The translations under genes were made by a program, and so were the position numbers. Of a stretch of DNA of 64,000 nt, positions 1-7,502 are shown one piece after another (the stretch's first letter is position 1; each line of letters begins with the position of its first letter). Origin of the DNA: Paenibacillus nanensis (lineage in GTDB: Bacteria > Bacillota > Bacilli > Paenibacillales > Paenibacillaceae); assembly GCF_003583765.1 (NCBI RefSeq), contig NZ_QXQA01000002.1, positions 372,001 through 436,000 of the forward strand, read 5' to 3'. A model generated the notes under the pieces. The model was not told the DNA's origin. It did no database searches and saw only the letters and a list, made by a program, of their open reading frames with translations.

Positions 1-575
1 ATATGGTCGCGCCAAGCGGCCACCGGATCGTCCTTATCGACGCGCACCATTTTAAAGATCGCCTCCCACATTGCGTCGATCCGCTGCTCGGCAGGCAAAT
101 CCGCGAATACCTTATCGGCCCAAGCGCGGGTCGGCGCTTTAATAAGCGACCAGCTGATTCGGCTGTTACGCGTATATACGGAATATTCCTTGCGCGCGAC
201 AGCGGCGGCCTTAACCGCTCTCGACACTTTGGCCGAATCGATGCCGCGGAACAGTTCCGGATTCGGCACTTTTATATGTAGAATGGCGCCGCCTTCTTCG
301 GCGAAATGAACCATGCTGTCCGCCAGCCATTGCGGGTAATAGTCGAACGTATCGTCCGCCGCCTTCTCGTACCGGATGCGCGTTACTTCCTCATCATCCC
401 ACTCGACGATGACGTATTTGGCTCCCGCCTCATAGGCCTTCGCAACGATTAAACGCGTCAGCTCCGCCGTCTCGATCGGGGCGTGAACGATCAGCACCTG
501 TCCTTTCTGTATGTTAACGCCTACCTTTACAACGAGCTCCGCGTATTTGTTTAACATGACTTGAAAGCTATCCAC
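1..575 (-). CDS. M29-family aminopeptidase, C-terminal part missing at window edge
   Basis: The reverse strand is open from base 575 to the window edge and encodes 191 codons of an AmpS/aminopeptidase T-type metallopeptidase (family M29, usually about 410 residues), which removes N-terminal amino acids in the cytoplasm. The start of the protein (residues about 7-40: LNKYAELVVKVGVNIQKGQ, then VLIVHAP) is characteristic of the family. The metal ligands lie in the missing part. A GTG at 575 is preferred because a GGAAG box lies 8 bases upstream; an ATG at 557 is the alternative. It is divergent from the regulator at 778. Family call is firm, exact substrate unknown. Confidence 0.88.
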   Translation of the reverse strand, partial: MDSFQVMLNKYAELVVKVGVNIQKGQVLIVHAPIETAELTRLIVAKAYEAGAKYVIVEWDDEEVTRIRYEKAADDTFDYYPQWLADSMVHFAEEGGAILHIKVPNPELFRGIDSAKVSRAVKAAAVARKEYSVYTRNSRISWSLIKAPTRAWADKVFADLPAEQRIDAMWEAIFKMVRVDKDDPVAAWRDH

Positions 576-777
576 ATGAGCCACTTCCTTTTCTAAAGAT
601 AACCTTCATTATAAACCTCTGCCCGGCAACCGGAAAGATCGAACCCGCGCTGACAATATTTTTTATACAAAATCGTATAATAAGTTGCCCTTTTTTATAT
701 ACATAGATTCACTTTTTCTATATAATATTGCTTATGTCTAAAATACCAGCTTCCAGCCTGATCGGGGGTGAAGTCAA
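576..777. promoter_or_regulatory. AT-rich divergent intergenic region with candidate -10 element
   Basis: This 200-base gap separates the aminopeptidase (leftward) from the SufR-like regulator (rightward). It is conspicuously AT-rich compared with its surroundings. A TATAAT hexamer lies at 721-726, about 50 bases before the ATG at 778, and a second TATAAT-like stretch at 676-681. No convincing -35 element at 17 bases was found for either, so the promoter assignment is tentative. Confidence 0.4.
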
Positions 778-1428
778 ATGAGAGACGATTTGGATCTGAC
801 GACTCGCGAGCAAATCGTTCGGATGCTCAAAACAAACGGCGAATTAAGCGCTAAAGCGATAACGGAGCAGCTTGGCATAACCGGGATGGCTGTCCGCAGG
901 CATTTGGCCGTACTAGAGAAAGAAGAGTTGATCGCGTACACAACGGTACGGCAGGCGATGGGACGCCCGACGGCGGTCTATCAATTGACGGAGAAAGCGG
1001 AAGTGCTGTTCCCGAGGCAGTATCACGCAGTCGCCCTAGATTTACTGTCAGAGCTGAAAAACGAAGCCGGCGAGGAAGCGGTCAATCACTTATTTGATCT
1101 TCGGCAAGCTTCTATGCTGAAGCGTTACCGTCCCGAATTAGAGCATCAAGCCTTCGAACAACAAATCGCCGCATTAGCCGGCATTCAAACCCGTAACGGA
1201 TATATGGCGTCATGGAGCAAATCGGCCGATGATGAATATGAGCTTACGGAATATAACTGTCCAATTTACCAAGTCGCGAGCCGTTATAAGCATGCCTGCG
1301 CTTGCGAGCTCCGGCTCTTTCAAACATTGCTGGACGCGGACGTGGAACGAGTCGAATGCTTGGCGGAAGAAGGACGGAAATGCGTTTACCGCATCAAGCC
1401 AATCCGAAAAATGAATAAATCGAAATAA
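778..1428 (+). CDS. SufR-like winged-helix transcriptional regulator with C-terminal cysteines
   Basis: A 216-residue DeoR/ArsR-type regulator. Residues about 8-70 form a winged helix-turn-helix (AITEQLGITGMAVRRHLAVL is the recognition region). The C-terminal third carries cysteines C161, C174, C176, C194 and C202. The C161-X12-C174 spacing and the NCPIYQVA context resemble the iron-sulfur-binding end of SufR-type repressors, so an Fe-S or redox ligand is inferred, not shown. The start is supported by GGGGGTGA just upstream. Only 12 bases separate it from trhO, so the two are probably co-transcribed. It could also be a general MarR/ArsR-like regulator of unknown ligand. Confidence 0.8.
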   Translation: MRDDLDLTTREQIVRMLKTNGELSAKAITEQLGITGMAVRRHLAVLEKEELIAYTTVRQAMGRPTAVYQLTEKAEVLFPRQYHAVALDLLSELKNEAGEEAVNHLFDLRQASMLKRYRPELEHQAFEQQIAALAGIQTRNGYMASWSKSADDEYELTEYNCPIYQVASRYKHACACELRLFQTLLDADVERVECLAEEGRKCVYRIKPIRKMNKSK

Positions 1429-1440
1429 GGAGCGCACAAC

Positions 1441-2352
1441 ATGGAGAACCTAACAACAAAGCCTTACCGTATTCTCTTATACTATAAATATGTGACGATC
1501 GCCGATTACGAAGCCTTTGCGGCGGATCATCTGGCTTACTGCAAAGAGCTCGGGGTCAAAGGACGCATTCTGATCGCGGAAGAAGGCATCAACGGAACGT
1601 TGTCAGGCACAATCGAGCAAACCGACGCTTATATCGCTCACATGCGCAGCAACCCTTTGTTTGCCGATATGGTCTTCAAAATCGACGATGCCGACGGTCA
1701 TGCGTTCAAAAAATTATTTGTCCGTCCGAAAAAAGAGCTTGTCACTTTACGTTATGATACCCCGCTCGACCCGAATGTCATTAGCGGCAAGCGGCTGACC
1801 CCGGAGCAATTTTATGAACAGCTGCAGCGCGACGATGTCATTGTTATTGACGGCAGAAACGATTACGAATACGATCTCGGCCATTTCCGCAACGCCATTC
1901 GCCCTACCGTCGAGTCGTTCCGCGAGTTCCCGGAATGGATTCGGAAAAACTTGCAGGACGTAAAAGATAAAACGATCCTCACTTATTGCACAGGCGGCAT
2001 TCGCTGCGAGAAGCTTACCGGCGTTCTGCTTAACGAAGGCTTCACCGATGTGGCGCAGCTGGACGGCGGTATTGCCACATACGGCAAAGATCCTAAAGTC
2101 CAAGGCCGCTTATTCGACGGCAAAATGTATGTATTCGACGAGCGGATCTCCGTCCGCGTGAATCAGACGGATGAAGACGTTACGGTCGGCAAATGCCATC
2201 ATTGCGGAAGCCCGACCGATCATTATATCAACTGCGCCGATGACTTGTGCCATAAGCAGCATTTGGTCTGCGAGGATTGCCTCGATACGCATGAAGGCTA
2301 CTGCTCGGATGAATGCCAAACGAACGACGCGGCTAAAGTTATTGTGAAATAA
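1441..2352 (+). CDS. trhO: tRNA uridine(34) hydroxylase, rhodanese-like
   Basis: A 303-residue protein of the YceA/TrhO family, which makes 5-hydroxyuridine at the wobble position of tRNAs in an oxygen-dependent reaction. The N-terminal acylphosphatase-like domain (residues 1-100, with the [15 protein letters not shown] signature) is followed by a rhodanese domain whose active-site loop holds C183 ([11 protein letters not shown]). The C-terminus has a cysteine-rich tail (CHHCG, CEDCL, CSDEC pairs) typical of the Gram-positive members. Its length matches the family. It is the second gene after the SufR-like regulator and ends at a strong terminator. Confidence 0.92.
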   Translation: MENLTTKPYRILLYYKYVTIADYEAFAADHLAYCKELGVKGRILIAEEGINGTLSGTIEQTDAYIAHMRSNPLFADMVFKIDDADGHAFKKLFVRPKKELVTLRYDTPLDPNVISGKRLTPEQFYEQLQRDDVIVIDGRNDYEYDLGHFRNAIRPTVESFREFPEWIRKNLQDVKDKTILTYCTGGIRCEKLTGVLLNEGFTDVAQLDGGIATYGKDPKVQGRLFDGKMYVFDERISVRVNQTDEDVTVGKCHHCGSPTDHYINCADDLCHKQHLVCEDCLDTHEGYCSDECQTNDAAKVIVK

Positions 2353-2354
2353 TG

Positions 2355-2391
2355 AAAACGGCTGACTCCTGCTTGGAGTTAGCCGTTTTTT
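2355..2391. terminator. Rho-independent terminator, probably bidirectional
   Basis: A stem of AAAACGGCTGACTCC and its near-perfect complement encloses a short TGCTT loop and is followed by TTTTTT on the plus strand, with A residues on the other side. It lies between the convergent ends of trhO and the diguanylate cyclase and probably serves both. Confidence 0.85.
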
Positions 2392-2396
2392 ATATC

Positions 2397-3923
2397 CTAT
2401 CCATTATTCGAAACCAAATGGCGCCGACTTCTTTTCATCGCATACATTCGGTCATCCGCTCTCTTATACAGCTCGTCCGCGGACGAGCCGTCCTCCGGAT
2501 ACCGGCTGACGCCAACGCTAAGTTCGATCGATAGCTCCTCTCCATTTTCCAGAACTAATGGCCGGGGCTTCATCCATTCCAACAGATCCGCTACAAATTG
2601 TTCCGCGCGGCAGGATTCACGAAGCAGAACAACAAACTCGTCCCCGGCAAACCGCGCGACGAAATCCGACTTTCTTACATGGGCGGACATAAGATCCGCT
2701 ACATGTCGCAGAGCGAGATCGCCGGCATGGTGCCCGTACGTATCGTTAATTTGCTTGAATTTATCAAGATCCATCAGAATGAATGTAAAAGGAGCGGAAA
2801 AACCTATGAGTCGGTCAATCTCCCGCTGAAATGCGGTCCGGTTGTTCAAGCCCGTCAAGCCGTCATGGTACGCCAGGTATGTAATTTGATGCTCGTTGCG
2901 TTTCATATCCGTAATATCCCGGATCATAATGAATTGCAGCGTCTCCGCGCCTACCACCATAAATTCGGAGTCCAGCGACAACGTAACTTCCGTATTGGGG
3001 ACGCTGTCTAGTCTAAGCTCACAATTTTCCATGCGGGCTTTCGCGTCAAACGACTCCTGATAGGACTTCAGCCGGTCCGCTCTCTGCTTCTCCTCAAAAC
3101 AATCCATGATGTTCTTGCCCGAGTGCCGAAGATTAAGGATACCCTTCGCCATCGGGCTCGCCTCCCGTATTTTGCCGCTCCGGTCCACGATCATAATGCC
3201 GAGCGGAGCCTGCTCGAACAAAATCCGGTAACGTTTTTCATAGGAAGGCAAATCATTATATTTAATCATATTGATAAATACGGTAACCAAAATAATAAGC
3301 ATCGAATGCGTCGACAATTTGTCGATTAGAAATTGCTCCGCTTGATAGTACATACCCGCCGCGTAGACGCCTACTCCGAAAATCGTCGCCAGAATCATGC
3401 CGATAAGCAGAATTTTTGCTGGCCCGGGTTCTTTCTTCAATAAAGGAATAAATAAACGCACGATAACGCCAATGACGAAAGCGGTAAGCACCCCAAAGAT
3501 CATGATGCCGGGGCCGGGACTATACATCATCGAGCCATCCGGCCTAAATGCAATCGACCGGACCGAATAGCCTTCGATCGGAATAAAAAGCAGCTGCGCG
3601 ATATAAGGAACAAAGACAGCCTTATACCAGTTTGCGTTTTTCTTTTCATAAGTTTTCGTATAGATGTACCAATAATGGAGCGAGGCCGCGACAAGCAGCG
3701 TCGTAATCGGGAACGAGGCATACAACAGGATCGCAGGCCGATGTTGAAGCGGAGCGGTATTCGATAAAAACGCTGCCAAAAAATTGAGCGCCGCAAGAAT
3801 AAACATAAAGCCGGTCGCGCGATACAAGGGATTTCTGAAGTCCCGGCAAAGAATAAGCGCCGTCATGCCGAACATCGCAAATGACGGGAGCAAATAAATA
3901 ACCGCAAGCAGGTAAATATTCAT
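2397..3923 (-). CDS. Membrane-bound diguanylate cyclase (7TM-PAS-GGDEF)
   Basis: About 508 residues. Seven hydrophobic segments in the first 220 residues match the N-terminal 7TM domain of histidine-kinase type sensors. A PAS domain follows (about 225-330), then a GGDEF domain to the end. The active-site loop reads AGDEF near residue 426-430, an accepted variant of GGDEF, and an inhibitory RxxD site (RKSD) sits five residues before it, so product inhibition by c-di-GMP is likely. There is no EAL domain. The ATG at 3923 is preferred over 3941 because AGAGGG lies 8 bases before it. Function: synthesis of c-di-GMP in response to a membrane or intracellular ligand that the sequence does not reveal. 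Confidence 0.9.
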   Translation of the reverse strand: MNIYLLAVIYLLPSFAMFGMTALILCRDFRNPLYRATGFMFILAALNFLAAFLSNTAPLQHRPAILLYASFPITTLLVAASLHYWYIYTKTYEKKNANWYKAVFVPYIAQLLFIPIEGYSVRSIAFRPDGSMMYSPGPGIMIFGVLTAFVIGVIVRLFIPLLKKEPGPAKILLIGMILATIFGVGVYAAGMYYQAEQFLIDKLSTHSMLIILVTVFINMIKYNDLPSYEKRYRILFEQAPLGIMIVDRSGKIREASPMAKGILNLRHSGKNIMDCFEEKQRADRLKSYQESFDAKARMENCELRLDSVPNTEVTLSLDSEFMVVGAETLQFIMIRDITDMKRNEHQITYLAYHDGLTGLNNRTAFQREIDRLIGFSAPFTFILMDLDKFKQINDTYGHHAGDLALRHVADLMSAHVRKSDFVARFAGDEFVVLLRESCRAEQFVADLLEWMKPRPLVLENGEELSIELSVGVSRYPEDGSSADELYKRADDRMYAMKRSRRHLVSNNG

Positions 3924-4036
3924 CGCCTTATCCCTCTCCATGATGTCGTCATCTGTTTATATCACATTTGCGGCTATTATTCTATCCATATGCGGGACTT
4001 CAGCAGAAGGAATAATCTAGCAAATAGCTTGACGCG

Positions 4037-4462
4037 TTACTTTCCTTGATTTGAGTAGGTCTCTGTTAGAAATGTGATGGATTGATGAATCAAAGCCTTT
4101 AGTACTTCGACTTCAATATCCGCTACTTTATTAATGTACACGCAGCCTTTCCCGGCCGTATGCTTGCCAAACTGCTGCAGCAATGCTTCTCTTTCCTCGT
4201 CTTCTGGCGCGAAATAAAGGCTGATTTTCCCCTTTCGAGGCGAAAATCCGACCAGCGGCGCGTCGCCTTCATGGCCGGACGCGTACTTGTAGTGGTATGA
4301 GCCAAACCCGATAATGCTGGGCCCCCACATCTTTGCCGGATATCCGCTTGTTTCGCTGAAAATGTCCAGAAGCTTATAAGCGTCCTCGCGTTTTTTAGGA
4401 TCGGTGCTTTCGATAAATTCCAGAACGCTGTTTTCGGTTGCTTTCGTTTTCAATTCATACAT
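4037..4462 (-). CDS. DUF1801 (YdhG-like) small cytoplasmic protein
   Basis: A 141-residue protein with the DUF1801 hallmarks: KKREDAYKLLDIF near the start, the KMWGPSIIGFGSY segment, and GFSPRKGKISLYF. Family members are small beta-rich cytoplasmic proteins of unsettled function, some linked to iron handling. The open frame extends upstream to 4603 within the SGNH hydrolase gene, but the ATG at 4462 follows an AGAGGG box and fits the family length. It lies 23 bases after the SGNH hydrolase stop and is probably the last gene of that operon. Confidence 0.85.
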   Translation of the reverse strand: MYELKTKATENSVLEFIESTDPKKREDAYKLLDIFSETSGYPAKMWGPSIIGFGSYHYKYASGHEGDAPLVGFSPRKGKISLYFAPEDEEREALLQQFGKHTAGKGCVYINKVADIEVEVLKALIHQSITFLTETYSNQGK

Positions 4463-4485
4463 CGTGCGTTTTTTCCCTCTCGTCG

Positions 4486-5121
4486 TTATTTGTTCTCGCT
4501 GCGAAAAACCTGCAGCCACCGGTCGCGGATCAGCGCATGGCCTGCAGGGGTAGGATGGATGCCGTCCCATAACCAATAGGAAGGCGGAGCGGCTTTCGCG
4601 CACGCTTCTTCGAATCGGTCCTGAAGCGGCACAAACGGCATGTGATACGACTCCGCAATCGTTCGGACAGTTTGGCGGATGTTATGGGCTATCGACGAAT
4701 ATGCGGAATAATGGGCTCCCACCCGGCCAACGGGCAAAAGAAAAGGTTCTCCGAGAATAAACCTGCAGCCGGGCTGGAACTCCAACGTATCTTCGATTAT
4801 GCGGCGATAGCTTCTTTCAAATCGGTCTACGTAACGAACATGAGCGTTCGTCACCATCGCTTCGATATCATTGACGCCTACTAATAGGCTTATCCAGTCG
4901 GGAGCATGCATAAGCGCATCCTCCTCCCATCTTCCGTAAAGGTGATCAATCCGGTTCCCGGAAATGCCGCGGTTAATGATGACATGTTCATGTGGTGACG
5001 CAAGACCCAGCTCGGCAGCAATCATAAATACGTAACCGTGGCCCAAATCGTGATTGGGGTCTCCGTTACGCCCTCTATTGCCATCCGTGATAGAATCCCC
5101 TTGAAACAAGATGGTTGTCAT
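4486..5121 (-). CDS. SGNH/GDSL-family hydrolase
   Basis: A 211-residue cytoplasmic esterase-like protein with all four SGNH blocks: nucleophile loop QGDSITDG (S10), the Gly block NRGISGNRIDHL, the Asn block VGVNDIE, and the D186/H189 pair in DGIHPTPAGH. Such proteins deacylate carbohydrates or small esters. No signal peptide is present. It sits between the serine hydrolase (20-base gap) and the DUF1801 gene (23-base gap), which suggests a three-gene operon. Acyl substrate cannot be read from sequence. Confidence 0.9.
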   Translation of the reverse strand: MTTILFQGDSITDGNRGRNGDPNHDLGHGYVFMIAAELGLASPHEHVIINRGISGNRIDHLYGRWEEDALMHAPDWISLLVGVNDIEAMVTNAHVRYVDRFERSYRRIIEDTLEFQPGCRFILGEPFLLPVGRVGAHYSAYSSIAHNIRQTVRTIAESYHMPFVPLQDRFEEACAKAAPPSYWLWDGIHPTPAGHALIRDRWLQVFRSENK

Positions 5122-5141
5122 GTAATTCCCCTTATTTATAG

Positions 5142-6275
5142 TTATAGACAGCTGTAAACGATATTTCTCAATCGCGGGTGGACGTAAGGCTCTTGGTTGT
5201 TCAGCAGATGCTGCGCATACATGATCGTCAGCTGCGAAGCCGGATCGATGACCGCCAGACAGCCCGCCGCTCCGCTCCAGCCAAATTCACCAACGGGGCT
5301 AAGCGAATCGCTGCATGCTTGCGAGACATGAGTCCTGACGCCAAGCCCGTATCCGTAACCGCGTTGGTGGTCCCACGAATAATCGCCGCGAGTAGCCTCG
5401 GTCAGCTGATCTGTCCGCATCAAGTCTACGGCAGCCGGGGACAGAATGCGAACGCCGTCCGGGCTTGTTCCATGATTGGTCAGCGCATTCAGGAACAAAG
5501 CATAATCGCTTACGGTCGAGTATAGCCCCGCGCCGCCGCTTTCGAGCTCTGTTCCGATCCGGAAGCCGTTGCCGTCATGCCGGACGGCTTTTCCAAGCTC
5601 GTCGTTATACACATATTGCGGGGCCAGGCGGCTTTGCTGCTCGGGTGTAAGATCAAACGCGGTATCGCGCATGCCAAGAGGGCCGGTAATTTCTTCCCGC
5701 ACGTAAGTGCTGAAGCGTCTGCCGTCTACCGCCTCGACTAGTGCTGCAAGCACATCATGGCATAAGCTGTAATTCCAACGGGTGCCCGGTTCAAAATGAA
5801 GGGGCTCCTTGGCGAGAGCCTCCGCGAAAGCGCGGGTCGGCAGCTTGCCGTTCGTCTGCCGGACGGCCTCCTGAATCGAAGGAACCTTCAGGTCATAAGA
5901 GAAGCCTGCCGTCATCGTGAACAGATCGCGCACCCGGATCGGCCTCTCCGCTTTTTCGATCGCCGTGCGGCCGTCCGCCAGCTTCTTTCGAACCGTCATT
6001 TCCGCAAATTCCGGCAAATAAGCGGATAACGGGTCGTTCAGCAATATCGTGCCCTTTTCCACAAGCTGAAGCGCCGCGGCGCAGGTCATAATTTTTGTCA
6101 TCGAATAAATGTTAATAATATGCCCCTCGTCAATCGGCGTCTGCTCCTCCAGGTTAACGAAGCCGTTCCGATAGCGGAAGACGGTCTCGTTTCGGTGGAT
6201 GACCATCACCTCCGCCCAGGGGATGCGCCAGGAGGTGATGCGGTCGATAAATTGGGATAACGGTTTAAAGTCCAT
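5142..6275 (-). CDS. Serine hydrolase, class C beta-lactamase/penicillin-binding fold
   Basis: A 377-residue member of the beta-lactamase-related family. The catalytic S58-x-x-K61 motif (SMTK) and a Y169-S-L motif in place of YxN are visible, as in EstB-type esterases and D-aminopeptidases rather than true class C lactamases. No signal peptide is visible, so it is likely cytoplasmic. The start follows AAAGGGTGA. It is the first gene of the cluster with the SGNH hydrolase and DUF1801 protein. Antibiotic resistance should not be inferred from this fold. Confidence 0.88.
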   Translation of the reverse strand: MDFKPLSQFIDRITSWRIPWAEVMVIHRNETVFRYRNGFVNLEEQTPIDEGHIINIYSMTKIMTCAAALQLVEKGTILLNDPLSAYLPEFAEMTVRKKLADGRTAIEKAERPIRVRDLFTMTAGFSYDLKVPSIQEAVRQTNGKLPTRAFAEALAKEPLHFEPGTRWNYSLCHDVLAALVEAVDGRRFSTYVREEITGPLGMRDTAFDLTPEQQSRLAPQYVYNDELGKAVRHDGNGFRIGTELESGGAGLYSTVSDYALFLNALTNHGTSPDGVRILSPAAVDLMRTDQLTEATRGDYSWDHQRGYGYGLGVRTHVSQACSDSLSPVGEFGWSGAAGCLAVIDPASQLTIMYAQHLLNNQEPYVHPRLRNIVYSCL

Positions 6276-6399
6276 CCAAAGTCACCCTTTACCTATTATT
6301 TGAAATTAATATTAACGAAATAACGTTCCCTCGCGAATCTCCCACTCCCAATCTTAGTTTCTGCGAGTATGCAGGATTTTCGTTTGGAAGTTGATTAAC

Positions 6400-6430
6400 G
6401 CAGGAAATTCCTGCAATAATGCAGGAATTT
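6400..6430. repeat. Overlapping palindromes at the left end of the repeat array
   Basis: GCAGGAAATTCCTGC at 6400-6414 is a 15-base palindrome, and it overlaps a second inverted pair, AAATTCCTGCA and TGCAGGAATTT, at 6405-6430. Both are built from the same box that repeats through the array to the right, here with one copy inverted. They could mark an end of the array or form a hairpin in RNA. Confidence 0.7.
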
Positions 6431-7292
6431 TCTCACACTAGCGGCATAGTTGATAGAATTTCCGCTTAATTGATGCACATTTGCAGGAATTCCATCATTT
6501 ATGAGTCCCCTGCCCAAAAATTGCTGCATTTTTGCAGGAAATTTACTCACACGATCGGCATAGTTGATGCAATTGCTGCGATTATGCAGGAATTTTCTCT
6601 CACAATCGGCATTGTTGATAGAATTCCCGCTTAATTGATGCACATTTGCAGGAATTCCATCCTTTACGAGTCCCCTGCCCAAAAATTGCTGCATTTTTGC
6701 AGGAAATTTCTCACACGATCGGCCTAGTCGATGCAATTGCTGCGATTATGCAGGAATTTTCTCTCACAATCGGCATTGTTGATAGAATTCCCGCTTAATT
6801 GATGCACATTTGCAGGAATTCCATCCTTTACGAGTCCTCTGCCCAAAAATTGCTGCATTTTTGCAGGAAATTTCTCACACGATCGGCCTAGTTGATGCAA
6901 TTGCTGCGATTATGCAGGAATATTCTCACACAATCGGCATTGTGGATAGAATTCCCGCTTAATTGATGCACATTTGCAGGAATTTTCTCACACTGTCAGC
7001 CTAGTTGATGGAATTGCTGCGATTATGCAGGAATTTTCTCACACTAGCGGCATAGTTGGTGGAATTGCTGCGATTATGCAGGAATTTTCTCACGCTATTG
7101 GCCTAGTTGATAGAATTCCCGCTTAATTGATGCACATTTGCAGGAATTCCATCATTTACGAGTCCCCTGCCTAAAAATTGCTGCATTTTTGCAGGAAATT
7201 TCTCACACGATCGGCCTAGTTGATGGAATTGCTGCGATTATACAGGAATTTTCTCACACTAGCGGCATAGTTGGTGGAAGCCGAAAGTTGCT
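6421..7292. repeat. Phased intergenic repeat array, 164-bp unit made of 62+51+51 bp modules
   Basis: The box GCAGGAA recurs at 6421, 6483, 6534, 6586, 6648, 6699, 6750, 6812, 6863, 6914, 6976, 7027, 7078, 7140, 7191 and (as ACAGGAA) 7242. The intervals are 62, 51, 52, then 62, 51, 51 repeated four times. The 62-bp module always ends in CCGCTTAATTGATGCACATTT-like sequence, and the 51-bp modules end near GCTGCGATTAT or GCTGCATTTTT. Most modules also carry a CTCACAC and a GGCATAG/GGCCTAG segment. One module holds an imperfect hairpin, CCTGC..AAAAAT..ATTTTT..GCAGG. Because 62 and 164 are not multiples of three, the array cannot be a coding tandem repeat. No gene is seen between 6276 and 7502. Confidence 0.9.
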
Positions 7293-7400
7293 GATTTTTT
7301 ACTGTTTACCCCGCCGAAAGCTGCTGCACCTAGGCAAAAAATTCGACAAGTACACTTATTCCAGCGAAAGCTGCTGCACCTAGGCAGGAAATTTAGCAAG
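7282..7400. repeat. Second, diverged repeat type flanking the array
   Basis: CGAAAG occurs at 7282, 7315 and 7365. The last two copies continue as CTGCTGCACCTAGGCA, are 50 bases apart and are followed by an AAATT-rich stretch and a CAAGT motif. The period and the GCA(GG)AAA core suggest an older, diverged branch of the array to its left. From about 7410 to 7502 no further feature is seen apart from the 3' flank of the gene at 7503. Confidence 0.65.
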
Positions 7401-7502
7401 TTCGTTTAACTCGCGGCCAGTACCCTGCATTCCTCCAGGAAACTGGCAGCGGCAGAAAAGCAATCACATGAGGCAATTGCTTGCGTAAGAGCTTGCCTCT
7501 GA

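Noticed and set aside
5142-6275. Beta-lactamase resistance gene
   Set aside because: Only the SxxK motif and fold are shared; the YxN motif is changed and no export signal exists, so a cytoplasmic esterase or peptidase is more likely.
6421-7292. Possible CRISPR array
   Set aside because: The whole module repeats, not just a 25-40 base element with unique spacers, and no cas genes are nearby.
6395-7383. Small open frames with repeated peptides within the repeat array, on both strands
   Set aside because: They arise from the DNA repeat; the repeat period is not a multiple of three, so the peptide repeats shift frame, and no ribosome binding sites precede them.
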